Shown in pieces: positions 43,736-53,221 of a stretch of 58,752 nt of DNA (its first letter is position 1; each line of letters opens with the position of its first letter). Under the pieces are notes generated by a model, which saw only the letters and a list, made by a program, of their open reading frames with translations, was not told the DNA's origin and ran no database searches. Location of the stretch: positions 1 to 58,752 of the forward strand of contig CAKMOD010000045.1 of NCBI GenBank assembly GCA_927910885.1, in the 5' to 3' direction. Source of the DNA: an uncultured Prevotella sp. (lineage in GTDB: Bacteria; Bacteroidota; Bacteroidia; Bacteroidales; Bacteroidaceae). Both the position numbers and the translations under genes were made by a program.

Positions 43736-46098
43736 TTAGCTTTCTTGTTGATGCTTAATTGTAATCTCGCGCTGTGGGAATGGGATTTCAATGCCATTAT
43801 TGTTCAGCGTATCATAGATACATTCCATAACAACTGATATATCATTCCCTGTGTTAACACGTTCAGCCAAACAAGAATCTTCAGTGTGATACAGCTATCA
43901 TCGAAGCTTTGAAGTCTAACAATAATATCCTTATTCTCATTAGTGACACCAAGTTTAGCAATAGCATCTATGAGAAGCTCTCTTACTTCTTTTACATTAG
44001 TGCCGTAAGCAACTCCTACTTCAATAACTCCCACTTCATAACCATCGTTCTTAGTCATGTTTTTATAGTTCTTAGTGAAGAGTTGTGAGTTCTGAAAAGC
44101 AATTGTTGAACCATCGAGCGCGTCAATCACTGTTGAAGTATAGTTGATAGAACTAACCTTACCACGAATACCATCACAAATGATATAGTCGCCAATCTTG
44201 ATACGTCCAGCCATCAAAGAGATACCATAATAGATATTCTCCAGAATATCCTTCATGGCAAAACCGATACCCGTTGACAGACCACCCGTAACGACTACAA
44301 GCCATGTACTACTTACTTGGAAGATGCCAAGTGTAATCAATAGCCAAGTACCCCATACAACAACCTGTAAGACATTGATAAACATTGTTGCGCGTGCTTC
44401 TGCTGTAGAAGGGTCGTTCCGTTGGAGATATAGTTTTATAGCATCTCGGATGGTAAGGTTTAGATAATTAAATATGAACCATAAGATTGTCACAATTGCA
44501 ATTGAATAGACACTAATCTGTATCTTGTCAGATTCAATAAAGTTAGTACGGAACAAGTTCCAAGTTAAGCCACTAAGATTGAATACGTCAGTAGCCCAGT
44601 AAATAGCAATGATAAATGATATTACCAAGGCTGTTGGAATGAGGACAATATCAATGAATCGAAGGAACCAAACCTTATAGGGTGACAGCTTCTTGATAGG
44701 ATGTTTCTCTCTGTATTGGTTCAGATAATCTTTGAAGAAAGCAATTGTAAGAATACAAGCCAACTGCATTGACCACCAAATAATAACCTGCACTGCTAAC
44801 ATTGTATATCCAATCCATGCACTAACAAGTGAGAAGATGAATACAAATTGAGAAATATATGCAAAGTTCAAGTCATATCGTGGTACAAGCTTATGATACT
44901 TATGAATCATTCTTGCTTGCCATAACGTATCAATAAGTAATAGTGGGGTGAAAAGGAAGGTCACGACAGAATTTGGTAGCATCACGATACGGAAGGCAAT
45001 GACAAAGAAGCCTATCATAATCAGTGGGTAGTAAATGCGGTAAGCATTATGTGTCTGTGAACCCTCTACACGCAGAAGTAGGGAAGCAAAGATGACAGCT
45101 AACATCCATGTATACTCCAAGAGTAGGCTACAAGCCATGTGTACGAAGTTAGAAGGCGAGAATAATCGGATAATAATAAGTACGATACTAAATGTGATGA
45201 CAGAGGCAAGCATAATGATACATGTACGCTTGGCAAGGAAGGCTTGATTCTTCTGTCCAAATCGATTAGTCTTCATCACTCTCGTTACAAGGAATCTGAT
45301 ACTTAGGTAGTTGACGAGAATAGCTATCAAACCATAGAGCAGAATCATGCTGAAGAGAGTTATAATCCACTTCACATCCCATTGAGATACTACGACGGTG
45401 TTTGGTGCGTATTTCTCAGAGAGCGTATTATTCATTTGACTAATACGGAAATTAGCCGTCTTAAGCAACTTGAAATAGTTGTCTCCAGAATTTGAAAAGA
45501 TACCAGACTGAATCTCTTTGTATCGTTTTTTAGCGTAGGCATCGAGTGCCTGCAATTGATGCTGACTATAATTATAGTATTGGATGTATTCCTGATAAGA
45601 ATCATTGCGCTCCTTTAACATTCTACGAATGCTTACAGCAAGGGTAAGACATACGTTGCGATCAGTCTTCATCTTTTGAGTAAGCCCGTAGGTGTACATT
45701 GTACTGAGAACATTGACAAGAGAGTCATAGCGTGCTATCTCTTCATTACTTTCAGTGATAAGATCATGGAAAGGACGAGTCTTTGTCTGGAAGTCTTTCC
45801 ATAACTCTGTTGCTTGTTGGCAGGCGTAAGTGAGGTCGAAGATATTGTCTGTTTTCTGTGAATAGAGCATCAATGATACTTGTGCAGACTTATCGCCTAT
45901 TTCCTTCAACTGTTTTGTTACCTGATCTGTTATGAATCTCGATTCGTTCAGCTGCTTTGTCTGTTCTATATGCTGTGCAATCAACTCATGGCGTAGTACT
46001 TGAAGTGAGTTCTTCAATGAGTCTTCTTGTAGTACAGCACTTGCTGGAAGCGTGAGGATGAACAGCAATATAGTGATAAAGAATAGCTTTTTGCGCAT
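43736..46098 (-). CDS. MscS-family mechanosensitive channel with long N-terminal extension, frameshifted near the end
   Basis: About 787 residues after repair. A signal peptide (to about 21) is followed by a helical periplasmic domain (to about 245), roughly eight to ten membrane segments and the MscS core, with pore-helix STWLVVVTGGLSTGIGFAMKD and the beta domain GDYIICDGIRGKVSSI. It resembles the large MscK/KefA-type channels that release solutes on hypo-osmotic shock. One base is missing near 43853-43861; repaired, the C-terminus continues NTGNDISVVMECIYDTLN to a stop at 43736 instead of stopping at 43804. Divergent from the BadF-type kinase. Confidence 0.85.
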
Positions 46099-46145
46099 AT
46101 CTGTTTTATTGTAAAGAATAGTTCTTATGATTATGTTAATGTGTA

Positions 46146-46153
46146 CAAAGATA
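46146..46153 (-). promoter_or_regulatory. -7 promoter box for the MscS-type channel
   Basis: TATCTTTG on the minus strand, 47 bases before the ATG at 46098. Confidence 0.55.
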
Positions 46154-46259
46154 CGGAAAGTTTGTCATTTAGACTTACTTTGGAATGTAAAATCATACTA
46201 AAGATGTGTAGGTGCGTGCTTTTCTTAGCGTATATGGCGTATAAACGGAAAAAAAAATG

Positions 46260-46267
46260 TAAGTTTG
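46260..46267 (+). promoter_or_regulatory. -7 promoter box for the BadF-type kinase
   Basis: TAAGTTTG followed by CA, 16 bases before the ATG, so the leader would be about 10 bases. Confidence 0.45.
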
Positions 46268-46283
46268 CACGAAAAAGTATACT

Positions 46284-47174
46284 ATGATATTAATTGCCGA
46301 TAGTGGAGGTTCTAAAACAGATTGGGCACTGGTTAGTTTGCCTACAGATGCCCATAAGCACGTTCTTAAAGTTCGTACACAAGGGTTGAACCCTTTTCAT
46401 CAGTCAAAAGACGTTATCTTGAAGGCGTTAGAAGAAGAGCTAATGCCAGAATTATACAAGGCTGCAGAGCAAAGTGGCACTTTCTCCAAGGAGTATGATA
46501 TTGCTGAAAAGGTTACGCAGATAGCCTTTTATGGAGCAGGTTGTACAATGGCTCTATCGCCAATCGTAGGTGAAGCTCTTGCTGTAGCTTTTCCGTCTGC
46601 TTCGATAAAGGTGGAGAGTGATTTGTTAGGTGCAGCTCATGCTGTTTGCGGACATGAGGAAGGTATCGCTTGTATCTTAGGAACTGGTGCTAATAGTTGT
46701 TTGTATGATGGCGAACAAATCGTGGCAAATATTCCTCCATTGGGCTATATCTTAGGAGATGAAGGCAGTGGGGCTGTACTTGGTAAGATGCTTCTTAATG
46801 GTATTTTCAAGGGTGATTTGTCCGCAGAGATACGCGATTTATATTTAGAGTGGAGTGGTTTGACTTATCCAGAAATCATTGATAAAGTCTATCGACAACC
46901 CCTTGCAAATCGCTTCTTAGCTGGCAGTTCAAAGTTTATCAAAGAGAACTTACAATATGCTGAATTAGAAGGATTAGTACGATATAACTTCGATATTTTC
47001 TTTAAGAAGAATATTTTGAAATATACTGTATCCTCAATTCGTGTTATTTCTGCGGTTGGTGGCATTGCATCTGCTTTTGAAGAGCAGTTGAGAGCAAGTG
47101 CCGATAGTTTCGGTTATCAAGTTGGTAAGGTGCTATCCTCACCAATAGATGGGTTGATAGAATACTATTCTTAA
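46284..47174 (+). CDS. BadF/BadG/BcrA-type ATPase, N-acetylglucosamine-kinase-like
   Basis: 296 residues with the ASKHA fold. The phosphate-1 motif is IADSGGSKTDW at the N-terminus, then AFYGAGC, LLGAAHAVCGHEEGIACILGTGANS (adenosine/phosphate-2) and YILGDEGSGAVLGK. The set fits bacterial GlcNAc/sugar kinases of the BadF group better than the dehydratase activators, which have Fe-S cysteines absent here. It may phosphorylate amino sugars recovered from cell wall or host glycans (inference). Monocistronic between its own promoter and array G. Confidence 0.85.
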   Translation: MILIADSGGSKTDWALVSLPTDAHKHVLKVRTQGLNPFHQSKDVILKALEEELMPELYKAAEQSGTFSKEYDIAEKVTQIAFYGAGCTMALSPIVGEALAVAFPSASIKVESDLLGAAHAVCGHEEGIACILGTGANSCLYDGEQIVANIPPLGYILGDEGSGAVLGKMLLNGIFKGDLSAEIRDLYLEWSGLTYPEIIDKVYRQPLANRFLAGSSKFIKENLQYAELEGLVRYNFDIFFKKNILKYTVSSIRVISAVGGIASAFEEQLRASADSFGYQVGKVLSSPIDGLIEYYS

Positions 47175-47366
47175 TTATCACTGGCTGATACATCAGTAAC
47201 AGTATCCTCTTGTGTGTAAACTTTCTTTCAATAAACAACATTATATTTGCTTTTGAAATATAAGTCATCGAAGTATTCTTGTTTAGTTTGTTTTTGGTAA
47301 TATAACTTATTTCTAATGGCAAGTCAACTCCATGTTAGTGGCATATTGTAAGAAGATTAACCCTCC

Positions 47367-47414
47367 GCACCATTCGTGTTTACCATCGACACGATATGTG
47401 TTGGGCAGCAACAC
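47367..47414 (+). repeat. 22-bp-pitch palindrome array, copy G (2 sites plus half-site)
   Basis: GCAC-N5-GTGT at 47367 and ACAC-N5-GTGT at 47389, then a left half-site ACAC at 47411 in phase. TGAGAAGGTAGAA follows. It lies between two co-directional genes. Confidence 0.8.
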
Positions 47415-47501
47415 ATTGATTAAATATGAGAAGGTAGAAGCACTATGGTTGTTATAAAGAATCCTCATGATAGACTAATGGCTAACTAATATGGGGAATA
47501 C

Positions 47502-47702
47502 TTACCAAATAGTACTAAACCTTAAACCGTTTTGTCTTTTGATAGCTTGTGGTAAGAATTTTACATTGATAGCTCCGTCAGGCACTTGAATATAATAGAA
47601 AATGAACACATCGTATTTGATAGATTGTTTATAATAGTCTTGTAAATCTGCCAATACGTCGTTTGTAAAGTAGAGTTTGCAAAAAGTGGTATGTTTTTCT
47701 GC
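47502..47702 (-). pseudogene. Possible 3' remnant of a lost gene
   Basis: An open minus-strand frame of about 66 codons without an ATG reads protein-like (NDVLADLQDYYKQSIKY, then IQVPDGAINVKFLPQAIK) and ends at TAA 47502-47504. It may be the tail of a gene whose 5' part was replaced by the nuo promoter region. I cannot name the family. The rest of the 47175-47806 gap holds only array G and the promoter. Confidence 0.3.
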
Positions 47703-47706
47703 TTAA

Positions 47707-47740
47707 TTTGCAGGCTTTCTCAAATATTTTTGTATCTTTG
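47707..47740 (+). promoter_or_regulatory. -33/-7 promoter for the nuo operon
   Basis: TTTG (47707-47710), 22 bases, then TATCTTTG (47733-47740) and GC. Leader about 60 bases. It is the only promoter seen before the ten-gene run. Confidence 0.65.
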
Positions 47741-47806
47741 CACACGTTTTAAAACAAGTTTTCTTAGAGCAAGATTGAATAATTAAATTATAGCTATATA
47801 AAGTTT

Positions 47807-48157
47807 ATGTATTTCACACTTTTTGTTACCGTTTTGATAACGGCCGCATTCTTGGTAGTGGCAGCTTATGCTATTGCAAAGTGGATTGGTCCGCGTTCAT
47901 ACAATCCGGCAAAGGGTGAGCCTTATGAGTGTGGTATTCCGACTTACGGAACCTCTTGGTTGCCAGTGCATATCGGTTACTACCTCTTTGCCATTCTTTT
48001 CTTGATGTTTGACGTGGAAACCGTATTCCTCTACCCTTGGGCTGTTGTTGTAAAGAATTTTGGGCCTCTCGCACTTGCTACGATTGGTTTCTTTATGCTG
48101 GTATTAGTATTTGGTCTTGCGTATGCTTGGCGGAAAGGAGCTCTTGAATGGAAATAA
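47807..48157 (+). CDS. nuoA: NADH-quinone oxidoreductase subunit A
   Basis: 116-residue membrane subunit of complex I with three helices. YNPAKGEPYECGIPTYG (about 31-47) and FDVETVFLYPWA (about 68-79) are diagnostic; the latter carries conserved acidic residues near the quinone/proton route. First of the nuo run; its last 10 bases overlap nuoB. Confidence 0.95.
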   Translation: MYFTLFVTVLITAAFLVVAAYAIAKWIGPRSYNPAKGEPYECGIPTYGTSWLPVHIGYYLFAILFLMFDVETVFLYPWAVVVKNFGPLALATIGFFMLVLVFGLAYAWRKGALEWK

Positions 48158-49074
48158 GAAAGCCAAAAATCAAGTCTCTTCCATACGATGAATGGAAAGA
48201 CAACGACACGCTTAGCAAAATGGCAAGCGATTTGAACGATGGTGGAACTAACCTCGTTCTCGGTAACTTGGACCAGCTTATCAACTGGGGTCGTAGTAAC
48301 TCTCTTTGGTCACTGACTTTTGCAACATCATGTTGTGGTATTGAGTTTATGTCTGTTGGATGTTCACGTTATGACTTCTCCCGTTTCGGTTTTGAGGTAA
48401 CACGTAACTCTCCACGTCAGGCTGACTTGATTATGTGTGCTGGTACTATTACAAACAAGATGGCTCCAGCTTTGAAGCGTTTGTATGACCAGATGGCTGA
48501 GCCTAAGTATGTAATTGCTGTTGGCGGTTGTGCTATCTCTGGTGGTCCGTTTAAGGATAGCTATCACGTTATGCGTGGTATTGATGAGATTATCCCTGTG
48601 GATGTTTATATCCCAGGTTGTCCTCCACGTCCAGAGGCTATTATCTATGGTATGATGCAGCTTCAGCGTAAGGTTAAAGTTGAGAAATTCTTCGGTGGTG
48701 TTAACCACAAGCAGACCGTTGAGGAGCGTGAGTTAGGTAAGAGTAATGCCGAACTAATCTTCAGCGAGAAGTTAGGTATTAACCCTGAAGAGATAAAGGA
48801 AAAGCGTGAAGCAGCTTGGAATGAAGCTAAAAAGCCAGCTCCAAAGCCAGCACGTCCTGTTGAGAAACCAGCTGCAGCAGCTGTAAAGCCTGCTGAAGCT
48901 CCTGCAAAACCTGCAGAGACAGCTGCTCCTTCAGCAGAGCCTGTTGCTCCAAAGAAAGATACGATTGTCGTTAACCAGCCAGTAACAAAGGAAGATGTTG
49001 AAAAGTTGGGTAAGGAAATCGATCAGATTGATGCATCAAGTAAGGCTGCAGACGAGACTGCTACTAACAATTAA
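48148..49074 (+). CDS. nuoB: NADH-quinone oxidoreductase subunit B with long Ala/Pro/Lys-rich tail
   Basis: A 308-residue NuoB, which carries the N2 [4Fe-4S] cluster that hands electrons to quinone. TFATSCCGIEFM (adjacent cysteines), MCAGTITNKMAP and GGCAISGGPF plus PGCPPRPEA hold the cluster ligands. The catalytic domain ends near residue 200. Residues about 225-308 are low-complexity with repeated PA, KP and EA (VEKPAAAAVKPAEAPAKPAE), followed by a helical VTKEDVEKLGKEIDQID. Usual NuoB is about 160-220 residues, so this tail is an addition of unknown role. Confidence 0.93.
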   Translation: MEIRKPKIKSLPYDEWKDNDTLSKMASDLNDGGTNLVLGNLDQLINWGRSNSLWSLTFATSCCGIEFMSVGCSRYDFSRFGFEVTRNSPRQADLIMCAGTITNKMAPALKRLYDQMAEPKYVIAVGGCAISGGPFKDSYHVMRGIDEIIPVDVYIPGCPPRPEAIIYGMMQLQRKVKVEKFFGGVNHKQTVEERELGKSNAELIFSEKLGINPEEIKEKREAAWNEAKKPAPKPARPVEKPAAAAVKPAEAPAKPAETAAPSAEPVAPKKDTIVVNQPVTKEDVEKLGKEIDQIDASSKAADETATNN

Positions 49075-49092
49075 TATATAAGGTACGCGAGA

Positions 49093-50667
49093 ATGAAATT
49101 AGAAAATAAAGAATTCGGTTTTGATAGCTTTGCTTCAGAAATGGCAAGGCTGAAGAATGAGAAGCATTTCGATTACCTTGTAACTGTTGTCGGCGAAGAC
49201 TTTGGTGCAGAGGAAGGTCTTGGATGTATCTATATTCTTGAGAATACAAATACGCACGAGCGTTGTTCTGTAAAGCAGCTTGCAAAGAAGGTAGGAGAGG
49301 AGTATGTTATTCCTTCTGTCTACAATGTTTGGGCTGATGCTGACTTGTTAGAGCGCGAGGTCTATGACTTCTATGGTGTTAAGTTCCTCGGTCACCCTGA
49401 TATGCGTCGTCTCTACTTGAGAAATGACTTCCAGGGTTATCCACTCCGTAAGGACTATGACATGGATCCTGAAAAGAACATGTACACTACGGAGGATGAT
49501 GTAGAACTCGACACAACTACAGAATGGAATCTTAATAAGAATGGTGAACTCGTTGGTACACAGCGTCCGCTGTTTACTGATGATAACTTCGTTGTGAATA
49601 TTGGTCCTCAGCACCCATCTACTCACGGTGTGCTTCGTTTGCAGACGGTGTTGGATGGTGAGACTGTAACCAAGATTTATCCACACTTAGGATATATTCA
49701 TCGTGGTATCGAGAAACTTTGTGAACAGTTCACATATCCTCAGACGTTGGCATTGACTGACAGAATGAACTATTTGTCAGCTATGATGCATCGTCATGCG
49801 CTTGTTGGTGTTATAGAGGAAGGTATGGGTATTGAGTTGTCTGATCGTATCCTCTACATCCGTACAATCATGGATGAGTTGCAGCGTATTGATAATCACC
49901 TCCTTTACACATCTTGTTGTGCTCAGGACTTAGGTGCTCTCACAGCCTTCCTTTATGGTATGCGTGATCGTGAGCATGTGCTGAACGTAATGGAGGAGAC
50001 AACGGGTGGTCGTCTGATTCAGAACTATTATAGAATAGGTGGTTTGCAGGCAGATATTGATCCGAACTTTGTTTCAAATGTCAAAGAACTCTGCAAGTAT
50101 CTCCGTCCAATGGTTCAGGAGTATTTGGATGTCTTTGGTGATAATGTCATTACCCGCCAGCGTTTCCGCAATGTTGGTGTAATGAATGAGCAGGATTGTA
50201 TCAGCTATGGTGTTACTGGTCCTGCTGGTCGTGCAAGCGGTTGGAAGAACGATGTTCGTAAGAACCATCCATACGCAATGTATGACAAGGTTAACTTTGA
50301 GCAGATTACCTTGACACATGGCGATTCTATGGATCGTTATTATTGTCATATTCAGGAGATTTATCAGAGTCTTAATATTATTGAGCAGCTGATTGATAAC
50401 ATCCCTGAGGGTGAGTTCTATATTAAGCAGAAGCCAATCATCAAGGTTCCTGAAGGACAATGGTACTTCGCTGTTGAGGGTGCAAGTGGTGAGTTTGGTG
50501 CTTATCTGGATTCACGTGGTGACAAGACTGCATATCGTTTGAAGTTCCGTCCTATGGGTCTGACACTTGTTGGTGCTATGGATAAGATGTTGCGTGGTCA
50601 GAAGATTGCCGACTTGGTGACTACTGGTGCTGCACTCGACTTCGTTATTCCTGATATTGACCGCTAA
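49093..50667 (+). CDS. nuoCD: NADH-quinone oxidoreductase fused subunits C and D
   Basis: 524 residues. Residues 1-140 are the 30-kDa NuoC domain (ERCSVKQLAKKVGEEYVIPS, then DADLLEREVYDFYGVKF and DFQGYPLRKDY). From about 160 is the 49-kDa NuoD domain (VNIGPQHPSTHGVLRL, YPHLGYIHRGIEKL, CAQDLGALTAFLYGM), which forms the quinone cavity with NuoB. The fusion is one continuous frame. Gap to nuoB is 18 bases. Confidence 0.95.
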   Translation: MKLENKEFGFDSFASEMARLKNEKHFDYLVTVVGEDFGAEEGLGCIYILENTNTHERCSVKQLAKKVGEEYVIPSVYNVWADADLLEREVYDFYGVKFLGHPDMRRLYLRNDFQGYPLRKDYDMDPEKNMYTTEDDVELDTTTEWNLNKNGELVGTQRPLFTDDNFVVNIGPQHPSTHGVLRLQTVLDGETVTKIYPHLGYIHRGIEKLCEQFTYPQTLALTDRMNYLSAMMHRHALVGVIEEGMGIELSDRILYIRTIMDELQRIDNHLLYTSCCAQDLGALTAFLYGMRDREHVLNVMEETTGGRLIQNYYRIGGLQADIDPNFVSNVKELCKYLRPMVQEYLDVFGDNVITRQRFRNVGVMNEQDCISYGVTGPAGRASGWKNDVRKNHPYAMYDKVNFEQITLTHGDSMDRYYCHIQEIYQSLNIIEQLIDNIPEGEFYIKQKPIIKVPEGQWYFAVEGASGEFGAYLDSRGDKTAYRLKFRPMGLTLVGAMDKMLRGQKIADLVTTGAALDFVIPDIDR

Positions 50668-50711
50668 CAAGGTTATCATTAAAGTAATCAATTAAGAATT
50701 AAAATCATACT

Positions 50712-51803
50712 ATGTTCGATTTTAGAATAGTAACAACATGGTTCGATGAGTTGCTTCGCGTTACTTGTGGCTTGAGTAACTTCTGGACCGTTCTGATTGA
50801 GTGCGTTGCGGTGGGACTGGCAATACTTCTTGCTTATGCTTTGCTTGCAATTGTGCTTATCTTTATGGAGCGTAAGGTCTGCGCCTACTTCCAGTGCCGT
50901 ATCGGTCCTGTCAGAGTAGGATGGTGGGGTACCTTACAGGTCTTTGCTGACGTGTTGAAGATGTTGATTAAGGAAATCTTTGCTGTTGATAAGGCAGATA
51001 AACTGCTTTATTACTTGGCTCCATTCCTTGTAATTATTGCATCTGTCGGTACATTCTCTTTCCTTCCTTGGAATAAGGGAGCTCATATCCTTGATTTCAA
51101 TGTCGGTATTTTCCTTGTAACAGCCATTAGCTCTATTGGTGTTATTGGTGTGTTTATTGCAGGATGGGGTAGTAACAACAAGTATTCTGTCCTTTCTGCT
51201 ATGCGTGGTGCCGTACAGATGATTTCATACGAGTTGTCATTAGGTATCTGTTTGATTTCAGCTGTTATCCTGACTGGTACAATGCAGATTTCAGGTATCG
51301 TTGAAGCACAGACTGGTCCTGGGCAGTGGTTGATAGTACAGGGACACATCCCTGCTACCTTGGCTTTCCTCGTATTCTGTGTTGCTGGTAATGCAGAGGC
51401 TAACCGTGGTCCGTTTGACTTGGCAGAGGCTGAGAGTGAGTTGACTGCAGGTTACCATACAGAGTATAGTGGTATGGGATTCGGTTTTTACTACTTGGCA
51501 GAATACCTTAATCTTTTTGTTGTAGCAGGTCTTGCAACTACTGTATTTTTAGGTGGTTGGGCCCCTCTTAATATTGGATTAGATGGCTTTGATGCTGTGA
51601 TGAACTATATTCCAGGCCTTGTTTGGTTCCTTGGTAAGACATTTGCAGTAGTATTCTTGCTGATGTGGATTAAGTGGACATTCCCACGTCTCCGTATCGA
51701 TCAGATTCTGAAATTAGAGTGGAAGTATCTTATGCCACTATCATTGGTTATCCTTGTGTTGATGACTGTATGTGTTGCATTTGGTTGGACATTCACTAAT
51801 TAA
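50712..51803 (+). CDS. nuoH: NADH-quinone oxidoreductase subunit H
   Basis: 363-residue membrane subunit linking the quinone site to the proton pumps. ERKVCAYFQCRIGPVRVG (about 53-70), the GAVQMISYELSLG loop and FDLAEAESELTAGYHTEYSG carry the conserved charged residues. Eight helices are visible. There are 44 bases between nuoCD and nuoH, without a terminator. Confidence 0.95.
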   Translation: MFDFRIVTTWFDELLRVTCGLSNFWTVLIECVAVGLAILLAYALLAIVLIFMERKVCAYFQCRIGPVRVGWWGTLQVFADVLKMLIKEIFAVDKADKLLYYLAPFLVIIASVGTFSFLPWNKGAHILDFNVGIFLVTAISSIGVIGVFIAGWGSNNKYSVLSAMRGAVQMISYELSLGICLISAVILTGTMQISGIVEAQTGPGQWLIVQGHIPATLAFLVFCVAGNAEANRGPFDLAEAESELTAGYHTEYSGMGFGFYYLAEYLNLFVVAGLATTVFLGGWAPLNIGLDGFDAVMNYIPGLVWFLGKTFAVVFLLMWIKWTFPRLRIDQILKLEWKYLMPLSLVILVLMTVCVAFGWTFTN

Positions 51804-51815
51804 TGATTAAAGAGA

Positions 51816-52352
51816 ATGGAAGATAAAAAACAATCATATTTTGGTGAGGTCGGGAGCGCACTCAAGACACTTGCTACGGGTATGAAGGTGACTATGAAGG
51901 AGTACTTCACACCAAAGTCTACCGAGCAGTATCCTGAGAATCGCAAGACAACCCTTCACGTAGCCAAGCGTCACCGTGGCCGTTTGGTCTTCAAGCGTGA
52001 CGAAGAAAAGAATCACAAGTGTACTGCTTGTACAATGTGTGAGAAGGCTTGTCCTAATGGAACTATCAAGATTCTTTCTGAGATGGTTACCAATGAAGAG
52101 ACAGGTAAAAAGAAGAAGCAGCTCGTTGATTATGAGTATGACTTAGGCGATTGCATGTTCTGTGAGTTGTGTGTTAATGCCTGCAACTTCGATGCAATTG
52201 AGTTTACGAATGATTTCGAGAATGCTGTCTTCGACCGTTCTAAGTTAATCCTTCACCTTGATAAGGAGGTATATGAAGGAGGTTCACTGCCTGGTCTTAT
52301 CGACGGTGGTGCAGACTGGAAGGTAGGAACATTCAATACTAAAAAGAAATAA
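51816..52352 (+). CDS. nuoI: NADH-quinone oxidoreductase subunit I (2[4Fe-4S])
   Basis: 178 residues. Two ferredoxin motifs, CTACTMCEKACPNG (about 67-80) and CMFCELCVNACNFDA (about 110-124), bind the N6a and N6b clusters. With the NADH module genes absent from the operon, these clusters are the likely entry point for electrons from another donor. Gap to nuoH 12 bases. Confidence 0.94.
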   Translation: MEDKKQSYFGEVGSALKTLATGMKVTMKEYFTPKSTEQYPENRKTTLHVAKRHRGRLVFKRDEEKNHKCTACTMCEKACPNGTIKILSEMVTNEETGKKKKQLVDYEYDLGDCMFCELCVNACNFDAIEFTNDFENAVFDRSKLILHLDKEVYEGGSLPGLIDGGADWKVGTFNTKKK

Positions 52353-52364
52353 AGGTTTAGAGAT

Positions 52365-52904
52365 ATGGCAAGATTAATTATGTTTGCGGTTCTCGCCGTT
52401 ATTATACTGGCTTCAGCCGTATTCTGCGTGTCGACGAAGCGTATCATGCGAGCTGCGACAGCATTGCTGTTTGTGCTCTTTGGCGTTGCAGGTCTCTATT
52501 TCCTGCTCGATTACACATTCCTTGGTGCTGCTCAAATCAGTATCTATGCTGGTGGTATCACTATGATGTACATTTTCGCTATTCAGTTAGTAAGTAAGCG
52601 TACATTGCAGGGTCTTTCTGAGCGTTGGTTAGGAAAGCGTACTTTCCTTGCAGCCTTCATTGCTTTAGTTGGATTTGGAACAGTAGTCCTCGTTATGTTG
52701 AAGAATGAAGTTTTGTGTCAAACTGTTGTGAACGGTGATTCTTTATCAAGTGAGGTTACAATGGAAACTATCGGTCATAATTTGATGACAGCTGATAAAT
52801 ATGGTTATGTTCTCCCATTTGAGTTCATCTCTGTATTCCTTTTGGCTTGTATCATTGGTGGCTTGGTAATTCTGAATAACAAAAAGAAGGAGGAAAGCAA
52901 ATGA
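52365..52904 (+). CDS. nuoJ: NADH-quinone oxidoreductase subunit J
   Basis: 179-residue membrane subunit with five helices. FLLDYTFLGAAQISIYAGGITMMYIFAIQL contains the conserved pi-bulge helix region. Its stop overlaps the nuoK start by four bases (ATGA). Confidence 0.92.
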   Translation: MARLIMFAVLAVIILASAVFCVSTKRIMRAATALLFVLFGVAGLYFLLDYTFLGAAQISIYAGGITMMYIFAIQLVSKRTLQGLSERWLGKRTFLAAFIALVGFGTVVLVMLKNEVLCQTVVNGDSLSSEVTMETIGHNLMTADKYGYVLPFEFISVFLLACIIGGLVILNNKKKEESK

Positions 52905-53209
52905 TACCAGTAGGATATTTCTTTGTCCTTAGTGGACTGTTGTTCTTTATCGGAGTATTTGGTTTCGTAACCCGTCGCAACCTTGTTGCAATGCTTATCT
53001 CCGTAGAGTTAGTTCTCAATAGCGTTGATATCAACTTTGCTGCATTCAACCGTCTGCTTTTCCCTGATGGATATGAGGGTATGTTCTTTACACTCTTCTC
53101 TATCGGTGTTAGTGCTGCTGAATCAGCTGTTGCACTCGCTATTATCATCAATGTTTACCGTCATTTCCACAGCGATCAGGTGAACAGTATTGAAAATATG
53201 AAATTATAA
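52901..53209 (+). CDS. nuoK: NADH-quinone oxidoreductase subunit K
   Basis: 102-residue three-helix subunit with the two conserved membrane glutamates, in LISVELVLNSVDINFAA and SVSAAESAVALAIII-like context (GVSAAESAVALAIIINVYR). Normal length. Confidence 0.94.
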   Translation: MIPVGYFFVLSGLLFFIGVFGFVTRRNLVAMLISVELVLNSVDINFAAFNRLLFPDGYEGMFFTLFSIGVSAAESAVALAIIINVYRHFHSDQVNSIENMKL

Positions 53210-53221
53210 AGAGAAACAAAT

